From SCSIO-59966 sp046566185 (GTDB lineage Bacteria > Actinomycetota > Actinomycetes > Actinomycetales > SCSIO-59966): a stretch of DNA of 21,995 nt. The position numbers and the translations under genes are program-made. A model generated the notes under the pieces. It searched no databases, had not been told where the DNA came from, and saw only the letters and a list, made by a program, of their open reading frames with translations. Every line of letters starts with the position of its first letter. Position 1 is the stretch's first letter. Shown piece by piece: positions 7,193 to 14,682 of the stretch. Location of the stretch: positions 1 through 21,995 of the forward strand of contig JBKHXE010000055.1 in the NCBI GenBank assembly GCA_046566185.1. Direction: 5' to 3'.

Positions 7193-7197
7193 CTCGC

Positions 7198-8271
7198 TCA
7201 GTGGTCGTCGTCGTGGTCGTCGCCGTGGCCGTCCTCGCGGTCCTCCCGGCCCGGCAGGTCGAGCGTCACCGTGCCCGGCACGTCGTCCGCCACGGCGACG
7301 GGACTGAACGACACGCCGTTCGGCTCGTCGCCCACCGGCACCGTGGCGGTGACCCGACCGCTCGCCAGGTCCACCACGCTGACGGTGTCGTCGTAGAGGT
7401 TCGTCACCCACGCGGTGCGGCCCCGCGGGTCACTGACCACCCCGTGCGGGCCGGCGCCGACGGTGACCTCGCGCACCAGCTCCAGGGTCCGGGCGTCCAG
7501 CACCGAGAGCGTCGACCCGGGCGCGGCCTCGTCGCCCTGGTTCGCCACGAGCAGCAGGCCCGTCGTCGTGAGGAACACCTGGGCGGGCCGGGCGGGCACG
7601 GTCCGCCGGGCCGACACCTCGCCGCCGGCCAGGTCGACCGCGACGACCAGCGACTCCCCACCGACGGACGCCCAGGCCGTGCGGCCGTCCGGGGACACCG
7701 CCGTCTGCACCGGGCCCGCGCCCACCGCGATCCGGTCGCGCACGGAGCCGGAGGGCACGTCCACGACGTCGAGCGTGCCGGCGCCGGTGTTCGCGACGAC
7801 CGCCACCGAGCCGTCTCCCGACAGGCGCAGGCCGTGCGGCGCCCCCTCGAGCGCGGTGCGGCGCAACGGCCGGAGCCGGGGGTCGTAGGAGTACACCGAC
7901 GGCTGGCCGGACGACGCGACCAGCACCCCGCCGTCCGGCGACTCGACGACGTGCGCCGGGTGCGTGTCGGTGGTGGCCAGACCGGTCACCTCGGCCGTGG
8001 CGGCGTCGAGGGCGACGAGCTGGTCGGTGCCCAGCACCGCCCACAGGGCGGCGCCGTCGTCCGCCGCCTGGACGTTGTGCGGCTCCGTCAGGCCGTTCAC
8101 CGTCGTCACCACCTCGCCCGACGAGACGTCGATCGCGGTGAGGCTCCCGTCGCCCTCGTTGGCCACCCACACGGTGCCGGTGGTCGGCTCCTCGGAGCAG
8201 GCGGAGAGCGCCGCGGCGACGCCGAGCGCGACCACCGCGGTGCGGGTCAGGGGACGACGGGTGAGGGTCAC
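7198..8271 (-). CDS. YncE/YVTN-type beta-propeller lipoprotein with His/Asp-rich tail
   Basis: A 357-residue exported lipoprotein. The N-terminus (RRPLTRTAVVALGVAAALSAC) is a lipoprotein signal with lipobox Leu22-Ser-Ala-Cys25, so the mature protein is anchored on the outer face of the membrane. The rest consists of about seven repeats of roughly 42 residues of the YVTN/YncE kind (for example VWVANEGDGSLTAIDVSSG, AWVTNLYDDTVSVVDLASG), which fold as a beta-propeller. The C-terminus ends in alternating His, Asp and Gly, which may bind divalent metal. YncE-like propellers have no single known role; binding of DNA, ligands or partners is reported for relatives. GTG at 8271 is chosen because it gives a correct signal peptide. 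It lies between disA and alkB on the same strand, 83 bases before the alkB start. Confidence 0.83.
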   Translation of the reverse strand: MTLTRRPLTRTAVVALGVAAALSACSEEPTTGTVWVANEGDGSLTAIDVSSGEVVTTVNGLTEPHNVQAADDGAALWAVLGTDQLVALDAATAEVTGLATTDTHPAHVVESPDGGVLVASSGQPSVYSYDPRLRPLRRTALEGAPHGLRLSGDGSVAVVANTGAGTLDVVDVPSGSVRDRIAVGAGPVQTAVSPDGRTAWASVGGESLVVAVDLAGGEVSARRTVPARPAQVFLTTTGLLLVANQGDEAAPGSTLSVLDARTLELVREVTVGAGPHGVVSDPRGRTAWVTNLYDDTVSVVDLASGRVTATVPVGDEPNGVSFSPVAVADDVPGTVTLDLPGREDREDGHGDDHDDDH

Positions 8272-8277
8272 GTGAGG

Positions 8278-8283
8278 ACCATC
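8278..8283 (-). promoter_or_regulatory. -10-like GATGGT before the propeller lipoprotein
   Basis: GATGGT on the minus strand is followed by 6 bases and the GTG at 8271, with no Shine-Dalgarno. It fits the leaderless geometry seen at other starts here, although its first base is not T. Confidence 0.3.
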
Positions 8284-8345
8284 GGCAACCAGGCCCGCGT
8301 GACACCAGGGCCTAAGTCCCACAACAGGTCAGGTCGCGACGAAGG

Positions 8346-9428
8346 TCACACGTAGCGCTCGAGGATGCTGGACTCCGCGAGCCGGGACAGACCCTCCCGG
8401 ACGGCGCGGGCCCGCTGCTCGCCGACGCCGTCGACCGTCATGAGGTCGTCGATGTTGGCGGCCAGCAGCTTCTGCAGCCCGTCGAAGTGCTCGACGAGAC
8501 GGTCGACGATCGCGCCGGGCAGGCGCGGAACCTTGTTCAGCAGGCGGTAGCCGCGCGGGCTGACCGCGCCGTCGAGCGACTCGCCGCCGATCGTCAGGCC
8601 CAGCACCTTGGCGACCGCCGCGAGGTCGACGAGCTCGGAGGAGTCCAGGGCCGCGAGGTCGTCCAGCACGTCCTCGACCGTGCGGTCCCGCTTCGCCGAC
8701 TCGAGGTAGTCGCGGATGACGAGCTCGCGGTCCGGTCCGATGCCCCCGATGAGCTCGTCGAGCTGGAGCGCGAGCAGGCGGCCGTCCGTGCCGAGCTCGA
8801 CCACGTAGCCGGCGATCTCGTCCGAGATGCGGCGCACCATCTCCAGTCGCTGGACGACGGAGGAGACGTCGCGGACCGTGACGAGGTCCTCGATCTCCAG
8901 GGCCGACAGCGTGCCGGTCACCTCGTCGAGCCGCGCCTTGTAGCGCTCGAGCGTGGCGAGCGCCTGGTTCGCACGGGCCAGGATCGCGTCGGAGCCCTCG
9001 AGCACGTGCCGCCGGCTGCCCACGTAGAGGGCGACGATGTTCATCGACGCGCTGACCGAGATCACCGGGAAGCCGGTCTGCTTCGCGACGCGCTCCGCGG
9101 TGCGGTGCCGGGTGCCGGACTCGGTGGTCTCGATCGACGGGTCGGGCACCAGCTGGACGGCGGACCGAAGGATCTTGGACGCCTCCCGGTCGCAGACGAT
9201 CGCACCGTCCATCTTGGCCGGCTCGCGCAGCCGGGTGGAGGAGAAGTCGACGTCCAGGGAGAAGCCGCCGCTGCACAGCTGGTCGACCGTGCGGTCCATG
9301 CCGAGGACGATGAGCGCACCGGTGCGACCGCGCAGGATGCGCTCGAGCCCGTCGCGGAGCTCGGTGCCGGGCGCGACGGCGGCCAGCGTCGCGCGCAGCA
9401 GATCGTCCTCGGAACGCTCGGCGGCCAT
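8346..9428 (-). CDS. disA: DNA integrity scanning diadenylate cyclase DisA
   Basis: A 360-residue protein, the usual DisA length. It makes the second messenger c-di-AMP from two ATP and scans DNA for branched structures. The N-terminal DAC domain (about 1-145) shows GALIVLG at 37-43, the catalytic DGA at 74-76 and the RHR motif at 107-109 within SGTRHRTAER. A helical linker follows, and the C-terminal helix-hairpin-helix DNA-binding domain includes TVDGVGEQRARAV (about 334-346). The ATG at 9428 has a very good ribosome site, GGGAGGTG (9439-9432); an upstream in-frame start would add 18 residues outside the family. It lies 97 bases downstream of radA, whose product is known to inhibit DisA in several bacteria, so the pair is functional as well as positional. 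Confidence 0.96.
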   Translation of the reverse strand: MAAERSEDDLLRATLAAVAPGTELRDGLERILRGRTGALIVLGMDRTVDQLCSGGFSLDVDFSSTRLREPAKMDGAIVCDREASKILRSAVQLVPDPSIETTESGTRHRTAERVAKQTGFPVISVSASMNIVALYVGSRRHVLEGSDAILARANQALATLERYKARLDEVTGTLSALEIEDLVTVRDVSSVVQRLEMVRRISDEIAGYVVELGTDGRLLALQLDELIGGIGPDRELVIRDYLESAKRDRTVEDVLDDLAALDSSELVDLAAVAKVLGLTIGGESLDGAVSPRGYRLLNKVPRLPGAIVDRLVEHFDGLQKLLAANIDDLMTVDGVGEQRARAVREGLSRLAESSILERYV

Positions 9429-9483
9429 GGTCACCTCCCGGCTCGTGTGCGAGGCCGTCCCCGCGGGTGCCGGGACCACCACC

Positions 9484-9489
9484 AGTCTA
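9484..9489 (-). promoter_or_regulatory. disA: Candidate disA -10 element TAGACT
   Basis: TAGACT on the minus strand in the 97-bp radA-disA gap would start transcription near 9477, giving a leader of about 50 bases that ends in the strong ribosome site. No good -35 is visible, so disA may also rely on read-through from radA. Confidence 0.3.
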
Positions 9490-9525
9490 GGGCGGTCGCT
9501 CGCCCGGCGGTCGACTTCGTCGGCC

Positions 9526-10902
9526 CTACAAGGCGTGCAGTCGGGCCTGCCGCAGCGCAGAGGGCACGTCGGCGACCTCGACGACGCGCATGCCGTCGGG
9601 GGCGGGGAGCCCGTCGACGGCGCCGCGCGGCACCACCGCCGCGCTGAAGCCGAGCCGGGCCGCCTCGGCCAGCCGCCGCTGCAGCCCCGTCACCGGGCGT
9701 ACCTCGCCCGCCAGGCCGACCTCACCGAAGGCCACGGTGCCCGAGGCCAGCGGCCGGTCCATCACCGCGCCCGCCAGCGCCAGGGCGGTCGCCAGGTCGG
9801 CCGCCGGCTCGGCGAGCCGGACGCCACCGACGGTCGCGACGTAGACGTCCTGCCCGACCAGGGCGAGGCGGGCCCGCCGCGTCATGACGGCGACCACCAT
9901 CGCCACGCGCGCGGAGTCGAGGCCGCTGACCGCCCGGCGGGGGTTCGCGGCGGTGCTGGGCGCGACGAGCGCCTGCACCTCGGCGACGAGCGGACGCCGC
10001 CCCTCCAGCGTGACCGTGACGCACGTGCCGGGCATGGGCGCCTCGTGCCGGGACAGGAACAGCCCGCTCGGGTCGGGCAGGCCGGTGATGCCGACGTCGG
10101 AGAGGTCGAAGCAGCCCACCTCGTCGGTGGGGCCGTACCGGTTCTTCACCGCGCGGACGAGGCGCAGCCGTGAGTGGCGGTCGCCCTCGAACTGGCAGAC
10201 GACGTCGACGAGGTGCTCGAGGACGCGCGGGCCGGCGATCGACCCGTCCTTGGTGACGTGTCCGACGAGCAGGGTGGCGACGTTCTTCTCCTTCGCCACG
10301 CGGATGAGGGCCGCCGCCACCTCGCGCACCTGCGAGACGTTGCCCGCCGCGCCGTCGACGTCCGCCGACGACACGGTCTGCACCGAGTCGACGACCAGCA
10401 GGTCGGGGGAGACCTGGTCGACGTGACCGAGCACCGAGCCGAGGTCGGTCTCGGCGGCCAGCAGCAGGCGCGGCCGCAACGCCCCGATGCGCTCCGCCCG
10501 AAGCCGCACCTGAGCGGCCGACTCCTCCGCGGTGACGTAGAGGACGGTGCGGCCGTGCTGGGCGGCGCGGGACGCGACGTCCAGCAGCAGCGTCGACTTG
10601 CCGACGCCCGGCTCGCCGGCGACCAGCACGACGGCCCCGGGCACCAGGCCGCCGCCCAGCACCCGGTCGAGCTCGTCGACACCGGTCGGCACGGCCCGGG
10701 CCGACTCGACGTCCACCTCGGCGATGGGGCGCGCGGGGTTGCCCACCGGCGTGACGGGCGCGGTGCGCGCCCGGGTGGCGCCGACCTCGTCCACCGTTCC
10801 CCACGCCTGGCACTCACCGCAGCGGCCGACCCACTTCGCCGTCTCCCAGCCGCAGTCCCCGCAGCGGTAGGCGGGCCGGGAACGTGGGTGCCTGGTCGTC
10901 AC
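9526..10902 (-). CDS. radA: DNA repair protein RadA (RecA-like branch migration ATPase)
   Basis: A 458-residue protein from GTG at 10902. In order: a zinc finger Cys14-X2-Cys17-X10-Cys28-X2-Cys31; a RecA-type ATPase core with Walker A GEPGVGKST at 96-104 and Walker B LLVVDS at 168-173; the RadA-specific KNRYG at 253-257; and a C-terminal Lon-protease-like domain (about 280-458). RadA processes recombination intermediates by driving branch migration. GTG at 10902 is preferred because TAGTGT lies 8 bases upstream (leaderless layout); GTG at 10914 would add four residues and is the alternative. The frame is open further upstream, but that part overlaps the preceding membrane protein gene. It lies directly upstream of disA. 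Confidence 0.95.
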   Translation of the reverse strand: MTTRHPRSRPAYRCGDCGWETAKWVGRCGECQAWGTVDEVGATRARTAPVTPVGNPARPIAEVDVESARAVPTGVDELDRVLGGGLVPGAVVLVAGEPGVGKSTLLLDVASRAAQHGRTVLYVTAEESAAQVRLRAERIGALRPRLLLAAETDLGSVLGHVDQVSPDLLVVDSVQTVSSADVDGAAGNVSQVREVAAALIRVAKEKNVATLLVGHVTKDGSIAGPRVLEHLVDVVCQFEGDRHSRLRLVRAVKNRYGPTDEVGCFDLSDVGITGLPDPSGLFLSRHEAPMPGTCVTVTLEGRRPLVAEVQALVAPSTAANPRRAVSGLDSARVAMVVAVMTRRARLALVGQDVYVATVGGVRLAEPAADLATALALAGAVMDRPLASGTVAFGEVGLAGEVRPVTGLQRRLAEAARLGFSAAVVPRGAVDGLPAPDGMRVVEVADVPSALRQARLHAL

Positions 10903-10910
10903 GGTGGGCG

Positions 10911-10916
10911 ACACTA
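10911..10916 (-). promoter_or_regulatory. radA: -10 element TAGTGT before radA
   Basis: TAGTGT on the minus strand is followed by 8 bases and the GTG at 10902, with no Shine-Dalgarno. If this promoter is used, the alternative GTG at 10914 lies inside it and cannot be the start. Confidence 0.4.
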
Positions 10917-10961
10917 GGAGATGGGTCCGACGGTGGCGGGGGAGGTGCAGCGTGCCCGGGC

Positions 10962-11333
10962 TCAGACGCCCGTGAGCTTCGTGGCGACCATGATGATGCC
11001 GCCGGCCGTCACCGCGATCGCGGGCACGATGCCGAACGTCGTCGCCACCGGGTCCTCGTGGCGGCGCCAGAACGCGAGACCGACGGCGGTCATCACCAGC
11101 GCACCGGCGACCGTGAAGGCGAAGGCGAGCAGCACCTCGCCGACCTCCCCGGTGCGCTGACCGGGAGGCACGATGAGTGCGGGGACGAAGACGGCGAGCA
11201 GCAGGCCCACCAGCCACACGGCGACCAGCACGAGGAAGGCCTTGCCCGGGTGCGGCCACCGGATCGGCGGCAGCTCCCGCTCCTGGCGCGGTCGGGACCG
11301 GGTCGGCGGAGCCGGGTCGGTCGGCGTCGACAT
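10962..11333 (-). CDS. Small three-helix membrane protein upstream of radA, unknown function
   Basis: A 123-residue protein. The N-terminal 25-28 residues are polar, Pro- and Arg-rich. Three hydrophobic helices follow at about 32-55, 66-88 and 99-119, with a charged loop WRRHEDPVATTFG between the last two. No functional motif is recognised. The ATG at 11333 begins the conserved-looking part; CACAGT lies 6 bases upstream and no strong ribosome site is present. It lies 46 bases after the methyltransferase stop and 59 bases before radA, all on one strand. Confidence 0.7.
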   Translation of the reverse strand: MSTPTDPAPPTRSRPRQERELPPIRWPHPGKAFLVLVAVWLVGLLLAVFVPALIVPPGQRTGEVGEVLLAFAFTVAGALVMTAVGLAFWRRHEDPVATTFGIVPAIAVTAGGIIMVATKLTGV

Positions 11334-11379
11334 GCCCCTACTGTGCTGCACTCCGCCGCCCGCCGCCACACTTTCGCGA

Positions 11380-12075
11380 TCAGGGTCTGTGCCGCCAGAA
11401 GAGGTTGACGGCGTAGTCGACCGCTGACCCGCGGTGCTCGTCCAGCAGCGCCTCGGCGAGTCCTGGCTCGAACTCGATGCGGACGACGGCCTCGAACGTC
11501 TCGCGGTCGGGCAGCTCCCAGCGGATGTCGAGCGACTCGCGCTGCCACCCGCGGCGGGCCCAGAACCGTTCCACCGCAACGGGGTCGTACGTCGGCAGGG
11601 CGCGCCGGAACCACGCTCCGAACGTCGAGCGGGTGGCGTCGTTGTCGATGACGAACGCCGTCCCGCCGCGACGCAGCACCCGGTCCACCTCGGCCAGACC
11701 GGGATCGCAGCCCGGGCCGAAGAAGTACGCCCAACGGGCGTGGACGACGTCCACCGAGGCGTCGGGGACCGGCAGCGCCTGGGCCGTCCCGGCCAGCACG
11801 CGGACGCCGGCCAGTCCCGCGACGCGGCGTCGGGCGGCCTCCAGGAGCGGCGGGTGGGGCTCCACGCCCGTCACGGCGGCGGCGGTCTCCGCGAAGCGCG
11901 GCAGGTGGAAGCCGGTACCGCAGCCGATGTCGAGCACCGACTGCCCGGCCCAGTCGTGCCGCTCCCGCATCGCCGCCTCGATGACGCCGTCCGGGTCGAC
12001 GCCGCGGTTCTCCGCCTCGTACACGTCCGGGTGGCGCCAGATGTTGGGGCTCGGGATGGTGCCCGGCAGGCTCAC
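11380..12075 (-). CDS. Class I SAM-dependent methyltransferase, substrate unknown
   Basis: A 231-residue protein. The AdoMet-binding motif I VLDIGCGTG is at 47-55, with an acidic end of beta strand two at GVEPHPPLLEAA, and the ALPVPDASVDVVHARWAYFF segment is typical of Methyltransf_11 proteins. The C-terminal part (about 150-231) is probably the substrate-binding region and has several Trp and Arg residues. It moves a methyl group from S-adenosylmethionine to an unknown acceptor. The GTG at 12075 overlaps the stop of the upstream Cys-rich gene (GTGA, 12072-12075), so the two are coupled, and the Cys-rich protein or its product could be the substrate or partner (inference). Confidence 0.85.
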   Translation of the reverse strand: MSLPGTIPSPNIWRHPDVYEAENRGVDPDGVIEAAMRERHDWAGQSVLDIGCGTGFHLPRFAETAAAVTGVEPHPPLLEAARRRVAGLAGVRVLAGTAQALPVPDASVDVVHARWAYFFGPGCDPGLAEVDRVLRRGGTAFVIDNDATRSTFGAWFRRALPTYDPVAVERFWARRGWQRESLDIRWELPDRETFEAVVRIEFEPGLAEALLDEHRGSAVDYAVNLFWRHRP

Positions 12076-12872
12076 CGCCGTCGTCGTGCCGCGGCGGTCG
12101 CGGGGTGGACCAGCAGCGGCAGGGTCTTGCGGCGGGGGCGGAACGCCTCGCACTGCCGGACGATCTCGGCGTACGCCGCCGCGCCCACCAGCTCGGTGAG
12201 CTCGTCGGCGTTCGTCAGGTAGAGGGGCTCGGCGCCGACGTGGGCGGCCGGGTTGCCCGAGCAGTACCAGTCGAGGTCGTGGCCGCCCTCGCCCCAGCCC
12301 CGCCGGTCGTACTCGCCGATCGTCACCTCGAGGTAGCTGGTGCCGTCGGGGCGCTCGACGGTGCGGTACGTGCGGCGCAGCGGCAGCTGCCAGCACACGT
12401 CGGGCTTGGTCTGCACGAACGAGACGCCTTCGGCGGCGGCCAGGTGGTGCAGCGCGCAGCCGTAGCCGCCGGGGAAGTCGACGTCGTTGAAGAAGATGCA
12501 CGCGCCGTCCACGACCCGGGTCTTGGCCGCGCCGTCCTCGTCGGTCTCGGTCCACCCGCCCGCCCGGCGGCGTCCCTGCGGGTGGCGCTGCCACGTCTCG
12601 GGCGTCAGGCGCTTCACCCAGCGCCCGACGCGCTTCTCGTCGTCGCGGTCGGAGAAGTGGGCGCCGAGCGTGCAGCAGCCGTCGAGGGGCCGGTCGGCGT
12701 GGATGCCCTGGCAGCCGCGGCCGAAAATGCACGTCCAGGACGACGTCAGCCACGTGAGGTCGACGCGGAAGACCTGCGGGGGCGCGCCGTCCGCCGGGTC
12801 GTGCTCGGGGTCCGGGAACTCGACCCAGGCGCGGGGGATGTCGAGCGGCGTCTCGGCCTGAGATGGCGGCAC
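12072..12872 (-). CDS. Conserved cysteine-rich protein divergent from ppx (Rv0495c-type)
   Basis: A 266-residue soluble protein with nine cysteines at 48, 54, 66, 67, 125, 139, 160, 204 and 241. The cluster CIFGRGC (48-54) and CC (66-67), with later CIFF, GCALHH, CWQLP and WYCSG, suggests a metal or iron-sulfur site of the YkgJ/DUF3109 kind; this is inferred from spacing only. It has no membrane segment or signal peptide. Its place, divergent from a ppx gene followed by a TIM-barrel isomerase and proC, matches Rv0495c of M. tuberculosis as I remember it. The start is GTG at 12872, supported by TAGGCT six bases upstream. It is coupled to the methyltransferase by a four-base overlap. Its function is not established by anything visible here. 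Confidence 0.8.
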   Translation of the reverse strand: MPPSQAETPLDIPRAWVEFPDPEHDPADGAPPQVFRVDLTWLTSSWTCIFGRGCQGIHADRPLDGCCTLGAHFSDRDDEKRVGRWVKRLTPETWQRHPQGRRRAGGWTETDEDGAAKTRVVDGACIFFNDVDFPGGYGCALHHLAAAEGVSFVQTKPDVCWQLPLRRTYRTVERPDGTSYLEVTIGEYDRRGWGEGGHDLDWYCSGNPAAHVGAEPLYLTNADELTELVGAAAYAEIVRQCEAFRPRRKTLPLLVHPATAAARRRR

Positions 12873-12878
12873 TGGTCC

Positions 12879-12907
12879 AGCCTAGGTCGCCGCGAAGGCA
12901 CTACGGT
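12879..12907. promoter_or_regulatory. Compact bidirectional promoter: Cys-rich gene and ppx
   Basis: On the minus strand TAGGCT (12884-12879) lies 6 bases before the GTG at 12872. On the plus strand TACGGT (12902-12907) lies 7 bases before the ATG at 12915. The two start codons are only 42 bp apart and neither has a Shine-Dalgarno, so both mRNAs are probably leaderless. The two -35 regions must overlap the opposite promoter. Confidence 0.55.
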
Positions 12908-12914
12908 CCACCGC

Positions 12915-13850
12915 ATGCGGCTCGGTGTGCTGGACGTCGGTTCCAACACCGTCCACCTGCTCGTGGTGGACGCGCATCCCGGCGCCCACCCCTGGCCGGC
13001 GACGTCGCACAAGGAGGCGTTGCGGCTCGCCGAGCACCTCGACGCCGCCGGCGCGGTCGACGACGGCGGCGTCGAGCAGCTGTGCCGGTTCGTCGCCGAG
13101 GCGGTCGAGGTCGCCGAGGACCACGGCGCCACGGACATGCTGGCGTTCGCCACCTCGGCGGTCCGCGAGGCGACCAACGGCGACGCCGTTCTCGCCGAGG
13201 TCCGCCGCCGCACCGGGGTCGCCCTGCAGGTGCTGCCCGGGGACGACGAGGCCCGCCTGACGTTCCTCGCGGCCCGGCGCTGGCTCGGGTGGTCGGCGGG
13301 CCGGCTGCAGCTGCTCGACATCGGCGGCGGGTCCCTCGAGCTGGCCAGCGGCATCGACGAGGAGCCGGACGTCGCGTTCAGCCTGCAGCTGGGGGCCGGG
13401 CGCCTGACGCGCGCCCACCTGCGCCACGACCCCCCCAAGCCGGGGGAGGTCAAGGATCTGCGCCGCCTGGTGCGGGCCGAGATCGCCGCGGTGGCGCGCC
13501 CGCTGCTCAAGGCCGGGCCGCCGGACCTGGCCGTCGGCACCAGCAAGACGTTCCGGTCGCTCGCGCGCGTGACCGGCGCCGCGCCGAGCAGCGAGGGCCT
13601 GTACGTGCGGCGGTCCCTGCGGCGCGACGCCCTGGCGGAGCGGCTGCCGCGCCTGGCCGAGATGTCGGCCGCCGAGCGGGCCCGCCTGCCCGGGGTCTCG
13701 CCGGCGAGGTCGCGCCAGCTGCTCGCCGGCGCGGTGGTGGCCGACGCGGCGATGGAGCTGCTCGGCCTCGAGGAGCTGCAGATCTGCCCCTGGGCGCTGC
13801 GGGAGGGGATCATCCTGCGCCGCATCGACGGGCTGACCGGCGGGGCGTGA
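12915..13850 (+). CDS. ppx: Exopolyphosphatase, Ppx/GppA family
   Basis: A 311-residue ASKHA-fold phosphatase. Motifs are the N-terminal phosphate loop DVGSNT at 7-12, ATSAVREATN at 79-88, the catalytic Glu in GDDEARLTF (Glu112), and the second phosphate loop DIGGGSLEL at 135-143. The length equals the short actinobacterial Ppx form, which lacks the C-terminal HD-like domain of E. coli Ppx (about 510 residues). Such enzymes hydrolyse long-chain or short-chain polyphosphate or pppGpp; which one cannot be told here. The frame is open upstream but lies antisense to the Cys-rich gene. The ATG at 12915 is fixed by the DVGSNT position and by the leaderless promoter. Confidence 0.92.
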   Translation: MRLGVLDVGSNTVHLLVVDAHPGAHPWPATSHKEALRLAEHLDAAGAVDDGGVEQLCRFVAEAVEVAEDHGATDMLAFATSAVREATNGDAVLAEVRRRTGVALQVLPGDDEARLTFLAARRWLGWSAGRLQLLDIGGGSLELASGIDEEPDVAFSLQLGAGRLTRAHLRHDPPKPGEVKDLRRLVRAEIAAVARPLLKAGPPDLAVGTSKTFRSLARVTGAAPSSEGLYVRRSLRRDALAERLPRLAEMSAAERARLPGVSPARSRQLLAGAVVADAAMELLGLEELQICPWALREGIILRRIDGLTGGA

Positions 13851-13865
13851 CGGCGCCCGGGTGCC

Positions 13866-13871
13866 TACGCT
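13866..13871 (+). promoter_or_regulatory. -10 element TACGCT, leaderless GTG start of isomerase
   Basis: TACGCT is followed by 7 bases and the GTG at 13879, in the 28-base gap after the ppx stop. It would give an internal promoter and argues against the upstream in-frame GTG at 13861. Confidence 0.45.
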
Positions 13872-13878
13872 GGCATCC

Positions 13879-14682
13879 GTGGCTGCAGACGTGCCGGTGG
13901 CCCTGTCCACCGCCTCCGTCTACCCGCTGTCGTGCCCCGAGGCGTTCGCCCTGGCTGCACGGCTCGGGTACGACGGCGTCGAGGTCATGGTCTGGAACGA
14001 CCCGGTCACCCAGGACGCCGAGGCGATCGCCCGCCTGTCCGACCACTACGGCGTCCCCGTCGTCGCCGTCCACGCCCCCACGCTGCTGCTCACCCAACGG
14101 GTCTGGGGCCGCGCCCCCTGGGGCAAGGTCACGCGGGCCGCCGAGATGGCGGCGTTCCTCGGCGCCGGGACGGTCGTCGTCCACCCTCCGTTCCGCTGGC
14201 AGCGGGACTACGCCGAGAGCTTCGAGGACGGCGTCCGGGAGATCGAGCACGGCACGGGCGTCGCCCTGGCCGTGGAGAACATGTACCCGTGGCGGGCGGG
14301 CACCCGTGAGGTGCTGGCGTACGCGCCGGGGTGGGACCCCACCGAGCACGGCTACCACAACGTGACGCTCGACGTGTCGCACACCGCGACGGCGGCCGTC
14401 GACCCGGTCGTCATGGCCCGCGCGCTCGGGCGGCGCCTGCACCACGTGCACCTCGCGGACGGCGTGGGCCTGGCCCGCGACGAGCACCTCGTGCCGGGCC
14501 GCGGCACCCAGCCGGTCGGGGAGCTGCTCGAGCACCTCGTGGAGGAGTCCTTCGCGGGCACCGTCGTCGTCGAGGTCAGCACGCGCCGCGCCCGCACCGC
14601 GCAGGAGCGCGAGGCCGACCTCGCGGAGTCCCTCGCCTTCGCGCGGCTGCACCTCGCAGCGCCGCTCGACGCACGGCCGTGA
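13879..14682 (+). CDS. Sugar phosphate isomerase/epimerase-like TIM-barrel protein
   Basis: A 267-residue AP endonuclease family 2 / xylose-isomerase-like TIM barrel. Probable metal ligands and active-site residues sit on strand ends: His65 in VHAP, His102 in VHPPF, Glu133 in VENMYP, Asp165 and His168 in LDVSH, His191 in HVHLAD, and Glu232 in VVEVST. Family members isomerise or epimerise sugars or cyclitols, or act as DNA endonucleases; the substrate is unknown. The gene between ppx and proC in M. tuberculosis (Rv0498) is of this type, as I recall. GTG at 13879 is preferred over the in-frame GTG at 13861 because of the TACGCT element. Its stop overlaps the ABC ATPase start (GTGA, 14679-14682). 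Confidence 0.85.
   Translation: MAADVPVALSTASVYPLSCPEAFALAARLGYDGVEVMVWNDPVTQDAEAIARLSDHYGVPVVAVHAPTLLLTQRVWGRAPWGKVTRAAEMAAFLGAGTVVVHPPFRWQRDYAESFEDGVREIEHGTGVALAVENMYPWRAGTREVLAYAPGWDPTEHGYHNVTLDVSHTATAAVDPVVMARALGRRLHHVHLADGVGLARDEHLVPGRGTQPVGELLEHLVEESFAGTVVVEVSTRRARTAQEREADLAESLAFARLHLAAPLDARP

Noticed and set aside
12105..12914. Upstream extension of the ppx frame by 270 codons
   Set aside because: It lies antisense to the Cys-rich gene, and Ppx proteins begin a few residues before the DVGSNT motif, which the ATG at 12915 gives.
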